This document shows, in pieces, positions 53,599 through 64,000 of a stretch of 64,000 nucleotides of DNA (its first letter is position 1; each line of letters opens with the position of its first letter). The DNA is from Raffaelea ambrosiae. Its lineage: Eukaryota > Ascomycota > Sordariomycetes > Ophiostomatales > Ophiostomataceae. Under the pieces are notes generated by a model. It searched no databases and had not been told where the DNA came from. It worked only from the letters and a program-made list of their open reading frames with translations. The position numbers and the translations under genes were made by a program. Where the stretch lies: contig PCDI01000007.1 of NCBI GenBank assembly GCA_002778195.1, positions 1,163,127 to 1,227,126 of the forward strand, read 5' to 3'.

Positions 53599-55525
53599 TT
53601 TTGGTTTTTGGTTTCTGGTTTTGTTTTTCTGCGGACGTGTGAGGCTTGCTGCGTATAGAGAGCGAGTCGTATTTTTGCTGGTGTAGAGGCGAGAGAAGGT
53701 AAAAAAAAAACTGTGATCAACTTGAGAAGTGTATTTATAAACCAAAAAAGAAAAGAAAAGAAAGCCCTAACTTGGAAGCATGCGTACGTGCGTATGTGTG
53801 CGTATGTTTGCGTTTGTATGTGTTGATGTCAATTTACGCACGTATCGTGACTAGCTCTATAAGCCGTGAGCATGTGCACATGACCCCAGGCCCAGGTTGC
53901 CGCCAGCGATGGCAAAGATGGCATTGGCTTTGGCAGATTCATGTTGATATTGATCAGAAATGATGTCTCGAGATGCTGTCTCAGAGTGTTTGAAACTGCT
54001 GAAAAGACTGAAAAGCATTTGATGGTTTGTGGTTGATAATTTTTGGGGCTTTTTTGCTGTATATATATATACATACTGACATCTTCTGTCTATAGGTGTA
54101 AATCAATAAATCAATATATATATATATATACTGATTACATGGCTTTTTCTTGTGGGACCTGCCTCTTCTCTGCTTGTTTGCTCGCCTTGTGTTCGCCTCT
54201 TCTTCGCTATCCCTTCTTCGCTATTTTGGCTCCCTTGCTTCTGCCTTTCTTCGGCCTCTCTTTCTCCACTGTCGTCCTCCTTTCCTCACTTCCTCTTTCC
54301 TCTGATTTCCACTAACTTCCGAGAAGCTTTCTTTTCTTTGTTTCTTTGTATTAAGCTGTAATTATTTCAGTCTCTCCTTCCACCCAATTGGATGTTGGTC
54401 TAATACGGTTATATTTGCGAGCAGTCACAGGACGCTATATCGGTAGTGTAACCTCAGCAAGAAGGAGCAAATGACAAAGACTGGCTCGAACTCCCAACCT
54501 GGCCAGTCCAGTCCTGTGCCGGCTGGGTCATTGTCTGGCTACAGCACGGACACTGCCCGGCAACGTCTCGGGCAAACACCTCGGGCAAACACCCCCAGGC
54601 CAATTGCACCGAGTCAGGAATACCGGTTTTATTCGGAACCATTCTCCACAACCGATGCGGTCCACAGTACACAAGGCGAAGGACAGCTTTGGCCCTGTTT
54701 TCACAGAGTAAAAGAAAAACAAGAACCAGGACGTGCTGCACGCCTGGCGTCCTTTATCTGTCGTCTTTGTTACCCCCCTCCCTTACATCCCCCCGTGCTG
54801 TCTCTCCTGCCTATGCCGAACACACGTCGTCCTCATCTGCCCCAGCGGCAGGTTTCAAACCCACCCTTCTTTTGGATTCGAGCCTGGAGTCCACTGTATA
54901 GCCAAGAAGCACATGCGTACTGACTAACTACATCATCCCTCCAACAAACTGCGATCGTTTCGCGCAGAAGCGGTTTCGCACCGCCTAACGCTCCTGGCGG
55001 ATTGACGTTGCCATTGGCACAAGTGGACATTGGAAAAGGTTGCTAGCTTAGCGATCGTGTGCTGAAATTATGCACTCGGAAGTCCCTCGTGCAGCATGGA
55101 CAGTGTGTCCTGCATGGAAACAACGCCATACTGCAGGGCAGACAGTTCCTGCTCCAGGAGCAATGTCTGTGCTACACAGCATGGGTTCCAGACACGAAAT
55201 GGAGTCGGGTTGGTTGGAACTGTCAGGCACACATAGTTAGACCATGCTGGCCTTCCGGGTTGGCATATATGTAGAGAGGAGTGCCCTCTTTCCACAAAAG
55301 GCAACAAAAAATGATGGAGGGATTGCCGCAAAAAATAAAAAAAATCCCCCCGACAAAACTCTCCAATTTCAAAGCAGGGCAATATGCTCAGCCGATAGCC
55401 CCCGGCAGCACACGTCACGAAGCACGTCCAGCCAGCCATCACCAGAAGTGCCAAAAGTGCTAGAAGACCAGGAGCAGCAAATATAACTGCCTCTTGGCTT
55501 GCAAGGCAAGTTCAGAAAGACAAGC
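53599..55525. other. Intergenic region between the F-box gene and cluster paralogue 4
   Basis: 1.9 kb, AT-rich, with (TA)n tracts near 54058-54071 and 54114-54130 and a direct repeat of CGGGCAAACACC near 54568-54596. No exon with conserved content; both flanking genes start from this region. Confidence 0.45.
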
Positions 55526-57090
55526 ATGGCCGTCCCTGCGAGTGCGTCCGCCAGAAGGACGATCACGAAGACCGCTACGGCTAGCATGACGACCAGCAGT
55601 ACGACCAGCAGTACGACCAGCAGTACGACCAGCAGTACGACCAGTAGAACGACCAGCAGTACTACCAGCAGTACAACCAACAGCACAACTAGCAGTACAG
55701 ACAGCAGTACAACCAGCAGCAAGGACAGCAGTACGGCCACCAATGCGGCTGGCTTTGGGGGCAGCAGTGCGGCCAGCAACGAAACCAGCAACGATGCCAG
55801 CAATGCGGTCAGAAGCACGACTGCCTACAGCGCTGACAAGTCAAAATCGCCATTTTTGCCGCTGACAACCGTCTTCACACCTCCACAATCGTGCTCGCTG
55901 ATGGTCACGACCGAGAGACCAAATACCGGTGTACCAGGCCTCTTGCTACGGGGCCCCAATGAAAACTGCGGCGGCAATGCCACGTACTCGCCAGGTGTTT
56001 GTCCATACGAGTTTGGGGTTTCTTGTTCCAGCATCATCGCTGGGGTGACATATGCTACCTGCTGTCCAGGGTAAGTAGTTATCCCAGAAGAAGAGAGAAG
56101 GATACCAAAAGAAAAAAAAAACCCTCGAAAAAAAGAGACAACTACTACACACACACGCACACTCATAAAATCAAACATCCACACAGAAGCTTTATTTGCG
56201 TGGATCCCACCAGGCGTGCGTACCAACGAAGCACATGGGGCTGGGACATCGAGTGTTGGCAGCAGGCCTACCCAGGCCAGCTCTTCACGGAAGGCAACCA
56301 GACAAAAACCGTGTCGACTCCCATAGAAGTCTTCGCCTCCGCGTTCGTCCTCGCCAGCACCAGCACCACCAGCTTCAGCATCATGACCATCACGGCGATA
56401 CCAAGCGTGTCCACCGGCCTCCCGGCCACAGCTGTCCCTTCATCCTCATCGCCATCGCCGTCGTCGACCGGCCTCAGCGTCGGCGCCCAGGCCGGCATCG
56501 CCATCAGCCTCTCCCTGGCCGTGCTCCTGTTGCTGCTGGGCGTGATATGGCAGTGGCGCCGGGGTCAGCGGGAAAGAAGGAAAGGCTTGGCAGCGGCTGC
56601 TGCTGCTGCCGACAGTGAAAGAGGAGCAGCAGGAGGAAGAGGAGGAGGAGGAGCAAGGGGTGGTGGCAGCACTGCTGACGACGCCACCACCATCGCAGCA
56701 ACGGTAATTGCCACCACCACCCATGGGACAGCCACCAGTGCGTATGATGGCAGCTATGTTGTCAGCCCGCTGACACCGCTGCAGATGAGCCCAGTCGAGA
56801 TGGCGATCGAGCCCAAGGTGCCCTTCGCCGTGGAGAACATGGTGTTGCACGAGATGTCCATTGAACCCAAGGTGCCCACCGCCCTGTCGTTCATGGAACT
56901 GCACGAGCTGGTGGGCGATGGACCACGGACGCCGTCCGGCATCCCGCTTCCCGACGACGATGACCCACGCGACTACGAAAGCCAGACAGAGAGCAGCGTC
57001 CAGCCAGAATCTGAGTCTGGGTGTTCGACAGAAAGCGAGCCAGAAAGCCCGCTCGATACGAATTTCCCCATCACACACGCGTCGAGATAG
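55526..57090 (+). CDS. Cluster paralogue 4: cysteine-rich single-pass membrane protein with Ser/Thr repeat N-terminus
   Basis: Exon 1 is 55526-56070, the intron 56071-56186 (GTAAGT donor, CACACAG acceptor, phase 2) and exon 2 56187-57090. The product is 482 residues. ATG 55526 (MAVPASASARRT) is the first ATG in frame. Residues about 20-75 are SSTT-type repeats. The ectodomain (about 110-230) has LPLTTVFTPPQSC, ATYSPGVCPYEFGVSCSS and VTYATCCPG, then SFICVDPTRRAYQ and WDIECWQQAYPGQL. Its intron lies at the same TCCP position and phase as in paralogue 3. The transmembrane helix (about 287-309, IAISLSLAVLLLLLGVIWQW) is followed by RRGQRERRK. The tail has an 18-residue tandem duplication (IEPKVP...LHE) and an acidic Ser/Glu-rich end. 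Divergent from the F-box gene. Confidence 0.82.
55588..55738 (+). repeat. 12-bp coding repeat AGCAGTACGACC in paralogue 4
   Basis: Roughly a dozen exact or degenerate copies encode Ser-Ser-Thr-Thr units and form a potentially heavily O-glycosylated stalk on the outer side. Confidence 0.88.
56803..56910 (+). repeat. 54-bp tandem duplication in the cytoplasmic tail of paralogue 4
   Basis: Units 56803-56856 and 56857-56910 encode two 18-residue copies sharing I-E-P-K-V-P, A, M and L-H-E (11 of 18 positions identical). Confidence 0.9.
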
Positions 57091-60000
57091 CTGGGGGAGC
57101 GGAAAGAGAAGAAGGAGAGGAGGAGGAGGAGGGTGGAGAAGAAGAAGACCAAAGATTGGGGAGGCTCTACGTTCAAACGTGTTGTTTGTTGCCCCCAGAC
57201 CATACCCGGGCAAGTCTTGTTTAATTTCTTTTTCTATTTATTTGGCGCATTTTCAAAGCAATGCATTCTACCTACCGAAATGGGTACGATGAACTTATTT
57301 TGGGTTTTTTCCACAATTTTCACTCTGAATATGTTTATTTTTTGCAAAATCAAACAGAAAATCTCTCGCGAGACGATTGCATGGTGGTATTTTTGCTGCA
57401 TCTCTTTTACTTTCAGCCCCCCCACCCCCCCCCTTTTCTGCTTTCTTTGCTTTTACCCTTATACTAATTTTTAAAAATAAACATCCTGTTTTGTTGGATC
57501 CCAATCCCGTCATTGTAATATACAGCTACTACCCTTGTTTGTTTGTTGTAAACAGGGTTCTTCGCCCTTCACAGCGGCATGATTTCTGTACTGTTTGTTG
57601 GTCACACCTAGTCCCTCGTGCAATGGTCGTGTTATCCTGTGCAATGTTGCATTGGCTCGCAGAACCACGGTCTCTATTCGCGTGGCAAAACACTACACCG
57701 CAGCTGCATTTAGACCGTCTGGCCTTCTGACCTCACCCTCCCTTTTTAGGGATGCTGAAATATGGAAAGGCGGAGGGTGGGAAAAGGCAACTTGAGGCCA
57801 CTGCCCACACTTGCGAGCCTCTGGAAACGTTCCTGTTAGCTTCTTTCGAGCCTGTACCCGCGTCATCCACGTCCTATGGTACCTTCACCGAGGTCTTTCT
57901 CGACTCATCGAGCACATCCACACTCCCTGTTGAGCAGCCCTGGTCAAATACAAGCCCAAACGCACGAGATTGGGATCAGTCACCCTGAACTAAGGAAGAC
58001 ATAATGTGACTGCTGCCAAAAGCCACTGGCTGCCTACAAGGCATAACCCGCATACTCTCATTTGTCTGTTTTCTCCTTACGGAGTTTCATGGTTGTCTCC
58101 TTTGTCCGTCTTTGCACACAAGACATTCCCATATGACTTTTTGAGATTTACCCGTACAGAGCCTTGTGCAAACAAACTGCCTCGTAGCCTGTAGGAGAAT
58201 TTCAGCAACGTACTCATCACGGCCCATAGAGCACATGCTTTCGCAGGGAGGTTGAAGCCATGGCCTGTTTGGCTTGGAAATTGGCCAGTTGCTGGCCAGC
58301 TTCCCCTAAGCGCCGGCCCGGTTGCGCAGTCCATGGTTGTTTCGTATTCTGGAAACAGAAAAAATGCGCTCGGAGAGACAAACCATTGGCAGGCAGACAA
58401 TTGAAATAAAGATGAAGGCCAAAAAAATAAATAGAAAATTGAAGTTGACACGAAAAGCATAAAAACAGTAGGCATTGGCAGTCAGACATCCAGGCTGCAT
58501 CATGTGACGGGAATTCCTCGACGTCAGCCCTTCAAGGTTGCACAGCCTTGACCGGACAATCCAAAGCGCCTGCAGCTACTACTTCAATAATAGAAGAAAC
58601 CAAAAGAAAAAAAAAGGAGAGAGATAGGACCCCCCAATCTACTCAGAGGCAATAGACTTCTTCTTTTCTTGTCACTGTCAATAAAACTCTTTTTTTCCTT
58701 GATGTCTGAGACTGTCGCCTAGAAGAGCGACCACATGTGGCCGCCCGACGAAGGCCGATACACAACACAGGCGAACTTCCACGTTGAACAAGCAAAGACC
58801 ACATTCCCTTGCCGGGACAGACTTTTGCCGACCCAAGAACAGTCATATACACGCGCCTTGTATCCTTGTAGCAGACTACGGCCTTGTAGCAGGCTACGGT
58901 CTTCTGACAGACCAGTTTGCCTGTCATCATAGGTCGCCTCAGTACAAGGCACCAAGCCATATGACGGCCACACTGGACCAGAACGCCTTGTTCGGGGCAT
59001 TCTTTTCTTCCAAGAGACTTGTTCATCGTCGCCTTTTTGGAAGCCACTTTGGAAACAAAGGCGCCAGAGCTCTCTGGCGGTGGGATTTCGTCTATAAAAG
59101 GACCAGCTTATATTTTGAGAGAACCAACCGACAATTTATCTGTCTGTCTACAGCGTGGTCTACAACAGCTGTCACCAGCCAGATGGGGAATATACTGGAT
59201 GAATACACAGGGCAATGGAGGAACGACAAGAGGATACACAAAACTGCATCAAGGAGGACAACCGGATGATTCAGATTCATATTGCTGTACTTTGTTTAGA
59301 ACCAACTTCGCCACTCATTTACCAATATAGATAGCTTATACCCACTGTGCTATTCCTTACAATGTGACCCGTGATACAACCGGATTTGTGATCTTTTGTG
59401 TGTCAGAATATTAGGACGTTGTTGATTGTCCTTGGGAATTAGTGTAGGGCTGATGGCTACCATGACAACAGCTATTGGAATTTTGTTCTTTATACGCTGC
59501 TGGGGCAAAGTGTGAAGTCAGCCAGCCCTAAACCAGTCCCGACAATGTACTGCCGAGACAGGAATGCCGTCATGAGATTATGTTTCTGCATTTTCTAGCT
59601 CGTTTCTGACCCCGTTAGATATCCGCTGGGTACATGTTGTAGTTCTCTATTAGTTTACTCCAGGAGGGACCTTCCCCAACGCCCGATGTTCCCGAGTCGA
59701 GGGCGCGTTTGCTTGGAGAGTCTTGCACGACATGGTCCCAGCTGTGCCTTTTGTCAGAGGCTCGGCAATCGAACCAGGAGTTGCCAGTGTAGAGAAGTTT
59801 ATAAGCACGCGGTCGCGCTGCGCTTCGTGTGTAGGCTTTTCTCCCTTTAAGAGCATTGTACAGAAAGCGGCCCGTATACGAGTAGTAAAAGATCTGTTCG
59901 GCTCTGTACTGTACGTGAAGCGCAAGCTCACAAATTACCAGCCGGTGATGAAAAACAAGCAACTGAACGTGCCCTTGGCGTAGGGACGGTCCTGCGTAGA

Positions 60001-62947
60001 CATAGCTTGAAAGACTGGCAAGAGAAAAAAAAAATCGAAACACGCTATCAATGGTAGGTGAAAGACTGCTTGGGGAGAAAGAAAAGAATACAGAACTATC
60101 AGACCTTAGCGAAGCTATACTAGGTACGTGTTATGTGCACGTGATTACGCCACGTGATATGACACATACAGCAAAGAACGCGACCTTGGCATCCAGCTCA
60201 CACAGCAGGCGGCATTCTCGCGATGAGTCAATACCGGGGGTCCGAGAGTCGGGTGACGTTCAGTACAATCATGATCCATAGTATAAAAGTCGCATGTAAT
60301 CATGTAAGATCCTTGGCCTAATTCGTTGTCGTTTTCCCGTTTTCCCCGGGCCGGACACTAAGAAAGAGACAGAAAAAGAGGAGAACAACCAAAAAAAAAG
60401 AGGAGAAAAGAAATGGGGCGACAAAAACCAAAAACGGTCGGCGCCCAGATACAGAGGAGCAGCTGAGAGGAGAGAGCGAGGGACTGAATACTATGTAGTT
60501 TGTCTGTGGCGCTTTCCCCTCCTGGGTGCATCTCGCGAACTGGTGTTGCCTGACCAAACGAGCTGTGCGGGCGCAAAATCGCGTTCTTTCCGCGGCATCG
60601 GTCGCTACTTCCTACTTTGACTGCCAGCACATGTGACTCCTACACCCACTGGTGTACCTTTGGTGTTGCACCTATGGCTATCTTACTCCTCATCTTCTCC
60701 TCATTCTCTGCGAATCACAAACTGCGACACGTCTGAACAAGCTTCCCCTCATTTTGGTGGCTGGGCTAAGCTTCTTTTCCGTCCTTCTTTGGCGCTCTTG
60801 GTTGTTCTCCTGACCTTCTAACCCCCCTTCCGGGCCTGGGGACTTGCCAGAAGGAGTGAGGCCTGGTTTCGCACAGGGAGGAGCCAGGATCATTGATGCG
60901 TCGTCCTTTTCCCGTTTGTGCACTGGTGCTTCAATTGTGTGTTTCGTATTTCGTTACTTTGTGCGTTGGTGTAGACTTTGCAGCCTCACCACCGTGTACG
61001 CTTTCTCGAGCTTCACGTTTCCACGAGCAAGAGCGCCGAAGCGATCTCGGAAAGAGCGACCGCCCGGCCAGCTCCTATGGCCAGCCTACCAGCAGCTCCT
61101 TCCCGGACTCATCGTTCTCTCCCCGACAACGCTTTGTTCAGATAGGGCCAGAGCACGCCCGCAAAAAAAAAAAAAAATTGAAATTCTACACTCAGCCCAT
61201 AAAACGCTTCGCTTCATTGGCTGGCGGACCCGATTTCCAGCGTCTCCCCTGCCGAGACGATTGTTATCGAGCAACAAAAGTGCCCCTGCGGCCGCCCCAA
61301 TCTCCCAGTTTCCGAGACCCGCGGACCCATACTTGCCCAGACGCTGGCTCGCGACACCGCTTGGCTTCCTAGCGCCGGCGACCGGTGACCGGCGATTGCT
61401 TAAGTGTAATGCTATCCTATTCGTACAAGTCGTATGTAGTATCGTACTTTTGGTACACCTCGACAAAGTATCGTGCATGCGTTTTGCCTCCCTGGCGTGC
61501 GCTAACTCCAAGCCCCGAGAGCGGCCCTTGCCCAGCATGCGTGAAGACAAGACGCACGTTTGCACATTGCAGCACGAAAGAACGCGGCAAGGATCTGCGG
61601 CGTAGTGATTGGCGTGCAGATGTGCCGGGGAAAAAGAAGAGCAAGAAATCTGCCCCATGGTCGTTCCTTCCCACCCACCTACAGGGCGGTCAGCACGGCC
61701 GCTGGTTGGCCAAATCCCGATGTTGCTCGGGGCTCTGATTCATCCCTTGTAATACTACTTTGTACAGGCATAGTAAGTAGTATGTATTGTACTACTATGT
61801 ATGTATCTTGTTCTATGCCCCGTGTACTATGTATTTATTCCCTTTCTGTGCTCGGCCTCTCTCTGGACTCACTCTGCGTTAGCCTCCCGCGCCGTCTCCG
61901 CATTTGTGGGGGAGGATGGCAGCCCAAGCATGTGCGGTGCCGGAAAGCTGCCACCCAGAAGGGCGAAAAAAAGAGAAAAAGAAAAAAAAAAGGCAAAGAC
62001 AACAACACCATCACAGGTGGACATGTTTGCAAGTGGAAGAAGCCGCGAGAAGTCCCGTGTAAGGGATTTTTGGAAACACCGAAGGATGTGACTCAGTGCA
62101 ATCGAATAGGAAAGAGACGGAGAGCCAAAGGCTGAAGCAACGAGAAAGGAAAAGATAAAGAAAAAGAAAGCAAACCAAAAGAACCCCTTACACCCCATCA
62201 TCGATCTCAATCTATCGTATCACCACTCATCCACCGCCGATCTCAGTCTTCTCTGTGTAAGCCGTAATCCTGCCGCCTGCTGTCTTGCCATCTCTCTCTC
62301 TCTCTCTCTTTTTCTCTCTCTTTTTCTCTCTGTGTCGCCTTCTCTCCAAGCCATCCTCAGCTTCAACTCCCCCCCTTTTTCTCCGGTTCACCACCACTTC
62401 ATCACACTGTATCGGACTCCGTGTAACAGCAAGCAATACAGGCCCCCATTCCAGCCAAACCCCTGTTGGCCCGTCTTGCTAGCTCCTCGCCCGTTTCGCC
62501 CTTATTTCCCGTTTCGCTTCCCTCGCGCTTTTTCTTGCCCTCCTGATCTCGGAACACCAACCTGTTCCCCTTACCCGGGTCTAGTTCGACTGGTTCTACC
62601 ACCCATTCCGTCGCATACGTCGTACCTCTCTCCAGCTACCCCAGGATCCCCTCTCCCATCCTTCTGTCTAATTTCATTTGTCGTCCGTTTCGTTTCTCGT
62701 TTTGTTTCCTCCGTTGTACACCCCCCTCTCTCCATCTCTTTGGACTGTCTCTTTGTCTCTTTCCAGATCCGTGGCCGTTGACTCACTTCGCGACAGCTAC
62801 CCTCACATGGTCGCCATATAAGAGAACAAAGCTCTCTATTGTTTTTTTGTTTTATTTTCTTTCTGCGTCGCAGGGTCCGCAGGCTCGCCTTCCTCCAAGA
62901 ATCCAACTACGACTGGTCCCGGGCTCGGCCTACAGACACCTGCAGCC
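57091..62947. other. Gene-free stretch of about 5.9 kb before the transporter gene
   Basis: Mixed composition with A/T and C homopolymers. Open frames on both strands are short, mostly lack ATG starts and show no family I recognise. It contains a promoter-like module at 60138-60288, TATA-like motifs at 59093 and 60282, and three copies of the TACTATGTA 9-mer. A pyrimidine-rich segment (62290-62780) probably belongs to the leader of the transporter gene. Confidence 0.5.
60138..60288. promoter_or_regulatory. Promoter-like module: two CACGTGA E-boxes, TGAGTCA and TATAAAA
   Basis: CACGTGA occurs at 60138-60144 and 60151-60157, TGAGTCA at 60224-60230, a CRE-like TGACGTT at 60254-60260 and TATAAAA at 60282-60288. 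This spacing looks like an RNA polymerase II promoter, yet no coding exon is visible close downstream. It may drive a non-coding or very small transcript. Confidence 0.35.
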
Positions 62948-64000
62948 ATGACCTTCAAAACCTGTAAGTCCTTGTTGCGCCTTTGCTTTTTGCTGCTTTC
63001 TTTTACGTCGCAGGCCATTGGCTCTTTTGCGCCTCTCCCGCAAGCCCGCTTTGAGCCAGGCTTGGCCATGGTTTATTCTTACGTATTGCTCGCGATCCAC
63101 GTCCATTCGAACCGTTGACTAACGCCTTCCAGCCCGGTCCGACGACGATGGCCGCACCGAGCACCTCGATGCCAATGGCAACTATGGCGGCCGCAACTAC
63201 GGCGGCAAGGAGAGCTCTATACTGGCCGACGAAGCGGCCGTCGCCGGTCTCGGCCCAGATCGCGGCTCCGACAGTCCCGCCGAGTTTGACGAGCTCCATG
63301 TCCAGCCGCCGTCGCACACCACCGCCCGTCGGCTGATGACCCGCATCGACCTGCACGTCGTGCCTTTCTTGGCCCTCCTCTACCTCGTGGCCTTTTTGGA
63401 TCGGTAGGCTTTGGAGAATGCTGCGGATTGTCCTGAGAAATTTCGTCCCCTTTTTTTTTTTTTAATACTAACACGTCCAGAATCAACATCGCCAATGCCC
63501 GCAGCTTCGGCCTGGCGACCGACCTCGGCCTCGACGGCGTCAAGTACAACACCGCCCTGACCATCTTCTTCGTGCCCTACATCTTCTTCGAGATCGCGTC
63601 CAACATTCTGCTGAAGCGCTTCTCCCCGCGCGTCTGGCTCAGCATGTGCGGCATGTGCTTCGCCGCCGTCACCGTCTTCCAGGGCCTGACCCACAACTAC
63701 GCCGCCATTCTGGTGACGCGCTTCTTCTTGGGCCTGTTCGAGTGCGGCATGTTCCCCGGCTGCTTCTACCTGCTGGGCATGTGGTACCGCCGCGAAGATG
63801 CCCAGCGCCGGTACTCGTTCTTCTTCTCGTCGACGTCGCTGGCCGGCGCGTTCGGTGGCCTGCTGGCCTCGGCCATTGGAAAGAGTGGGTCCACCCTCGC
63901 CCTCATCCAAGACACAGCTCGATGCCTCGGGGAGAGCCTCTCTTTCCTCCAGAGACCTGCTTGTCTTTCATCGCCCCTCTCTGCTGCCTCCCTCACTGAC
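62948..64000 (+). CDS. Major facilitator transporter of the anion:cation symporter family, allantoate/nicotinate permease type (3' part beyond right edge)
   Basis: Proton-coupled plasma-membrane uptake of small organic anions is the usual role of this family (Dal5, Tna1); the substrate here is unknown. Exon 1 is 62948-62963 (16 nt, MTFKT). Intron 62964-63132 has a GACTAAC branch. Exon 2 is 63133-63403. Intron 63404-63480 has a perfect TACTAAC branch. Exon 3 is 63481-63884. A GTGGGT donor at 63885 opens an intron running to the edge. The cytoplasmic N-terminus (1 to about 65) is followed by TM1 with VVPFLALLYLVAFLDR joined across the intron to INIANARSFGL, the family signature. TM2 (TIFFVPYIFFEIASNILLKR), TM3, TM4 (TRFFLGLFECGMFPGCFYLL) and TM5 (FFFSSTSLAGAFGGLLASAI) follow. 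About seven helices are missing. Confidence 0.9.

Noticed and set aside
53599..53745. 49-residue extension of the F-box protein
   Set aside because: Basic/aromatic sequence from the leader; fungal F-box proteins normally begin a few residues before the LPxEL motif, as at 53598.
54470..54520. Second B-box-like word (GGCTCGAACTCCC on the plus strand)
   Set aside because: The flanking bases do not pair into a T stem and no cloverleaf fits.
59650..59983. Small frames on both strands with a faint retroelement-like look (AEPLTKG on the minus strand)
   Set aside because: Too short, no ATG on the minus strand, and no RNase H, integrase or LTR signs nearby.
60844..61605. 253-codon plus-strand frame
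   Set aside because: No ATG at its beginning and no family resemblance; crossed by homopolymer A and promoter-like words.

Overview
The window is nuclear DNA of a filamentous ascomycete. Genes are GC-rich and broken by short introns (70-250 bp) with GT..AG borders and CTAAC/CTGAC branch points, and the products are eukaryotic: midasin, Nup192, Tim9, Use1 and Ctk3. The trifunctional tryptophan gene, the Sac7-type RhoGAP and the cysteine-rich membrane proteins point to Pezizomycotina. The general look (Sordariomycetes, perhaps Ophiostomatales) is my inference. I see no prokaryotic operon, CRISPR array, recognisable transposon, rRNA or tRNA.

Left half (1-34.7 kb) is a dense housekeeping block. 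On the minus strand lies the N-terminal ~3,504 residues of midasin (ribosome assembly), running off the left edge. It is followed by mitochondrial ribosomal protein bL12m (+), CTD-kinase subunit Ctk3 (-), the ER SNARE Use1 (+), a BRCT plus WGR-like nuclear protein (-) and trpC (-). Next come a secreted GH2 beta-galactosidase (+), a cysteine-rich single-pass membrane protein (+), Nup192 (+) and Tim9 (-). Several pairs are divergent and share 0.7-1.2 kb promoters. The trpC upstream region carries a perfect Gcn4/CPC1 site.

Middle (34.7-46.6 kb): a 5-kb gene-free stretch with pyrimidine-rich and simple repeats leads into a large Sac7-type RhoGAP with a glutamine-rich N-terminus. Another 2.8-kb gene-free stretch follows.

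Right part (46.6-57.1 kb) is the accessory region. It holds four same-strand paralogues of an uncharacterised family of cysteine-rich, single-pass membrane proteins. A reverse-oriented F-box gene sits between the third and fourth copies. The four share a start-proximal FTPxPSC-like motif, a YxPGxCPxxY motif, a TCCP motif, one transmembrane helix followed by arginines, and rapidly diverging tails. They look like a diversifying surface or sensor family and are the most interesting feature here. A fifth protein of similar architecture but a different cysteine pattern lies at 25.0-26.8 kb.

The last 6 kb has no supported gene up to 62.9 kb, where a major-facilitator transporter of the allantoate/nicotinate permease type begins and is cut by the right edge. 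Exon borders below were placed by eye from splice consensus, reading frame and family similarity.
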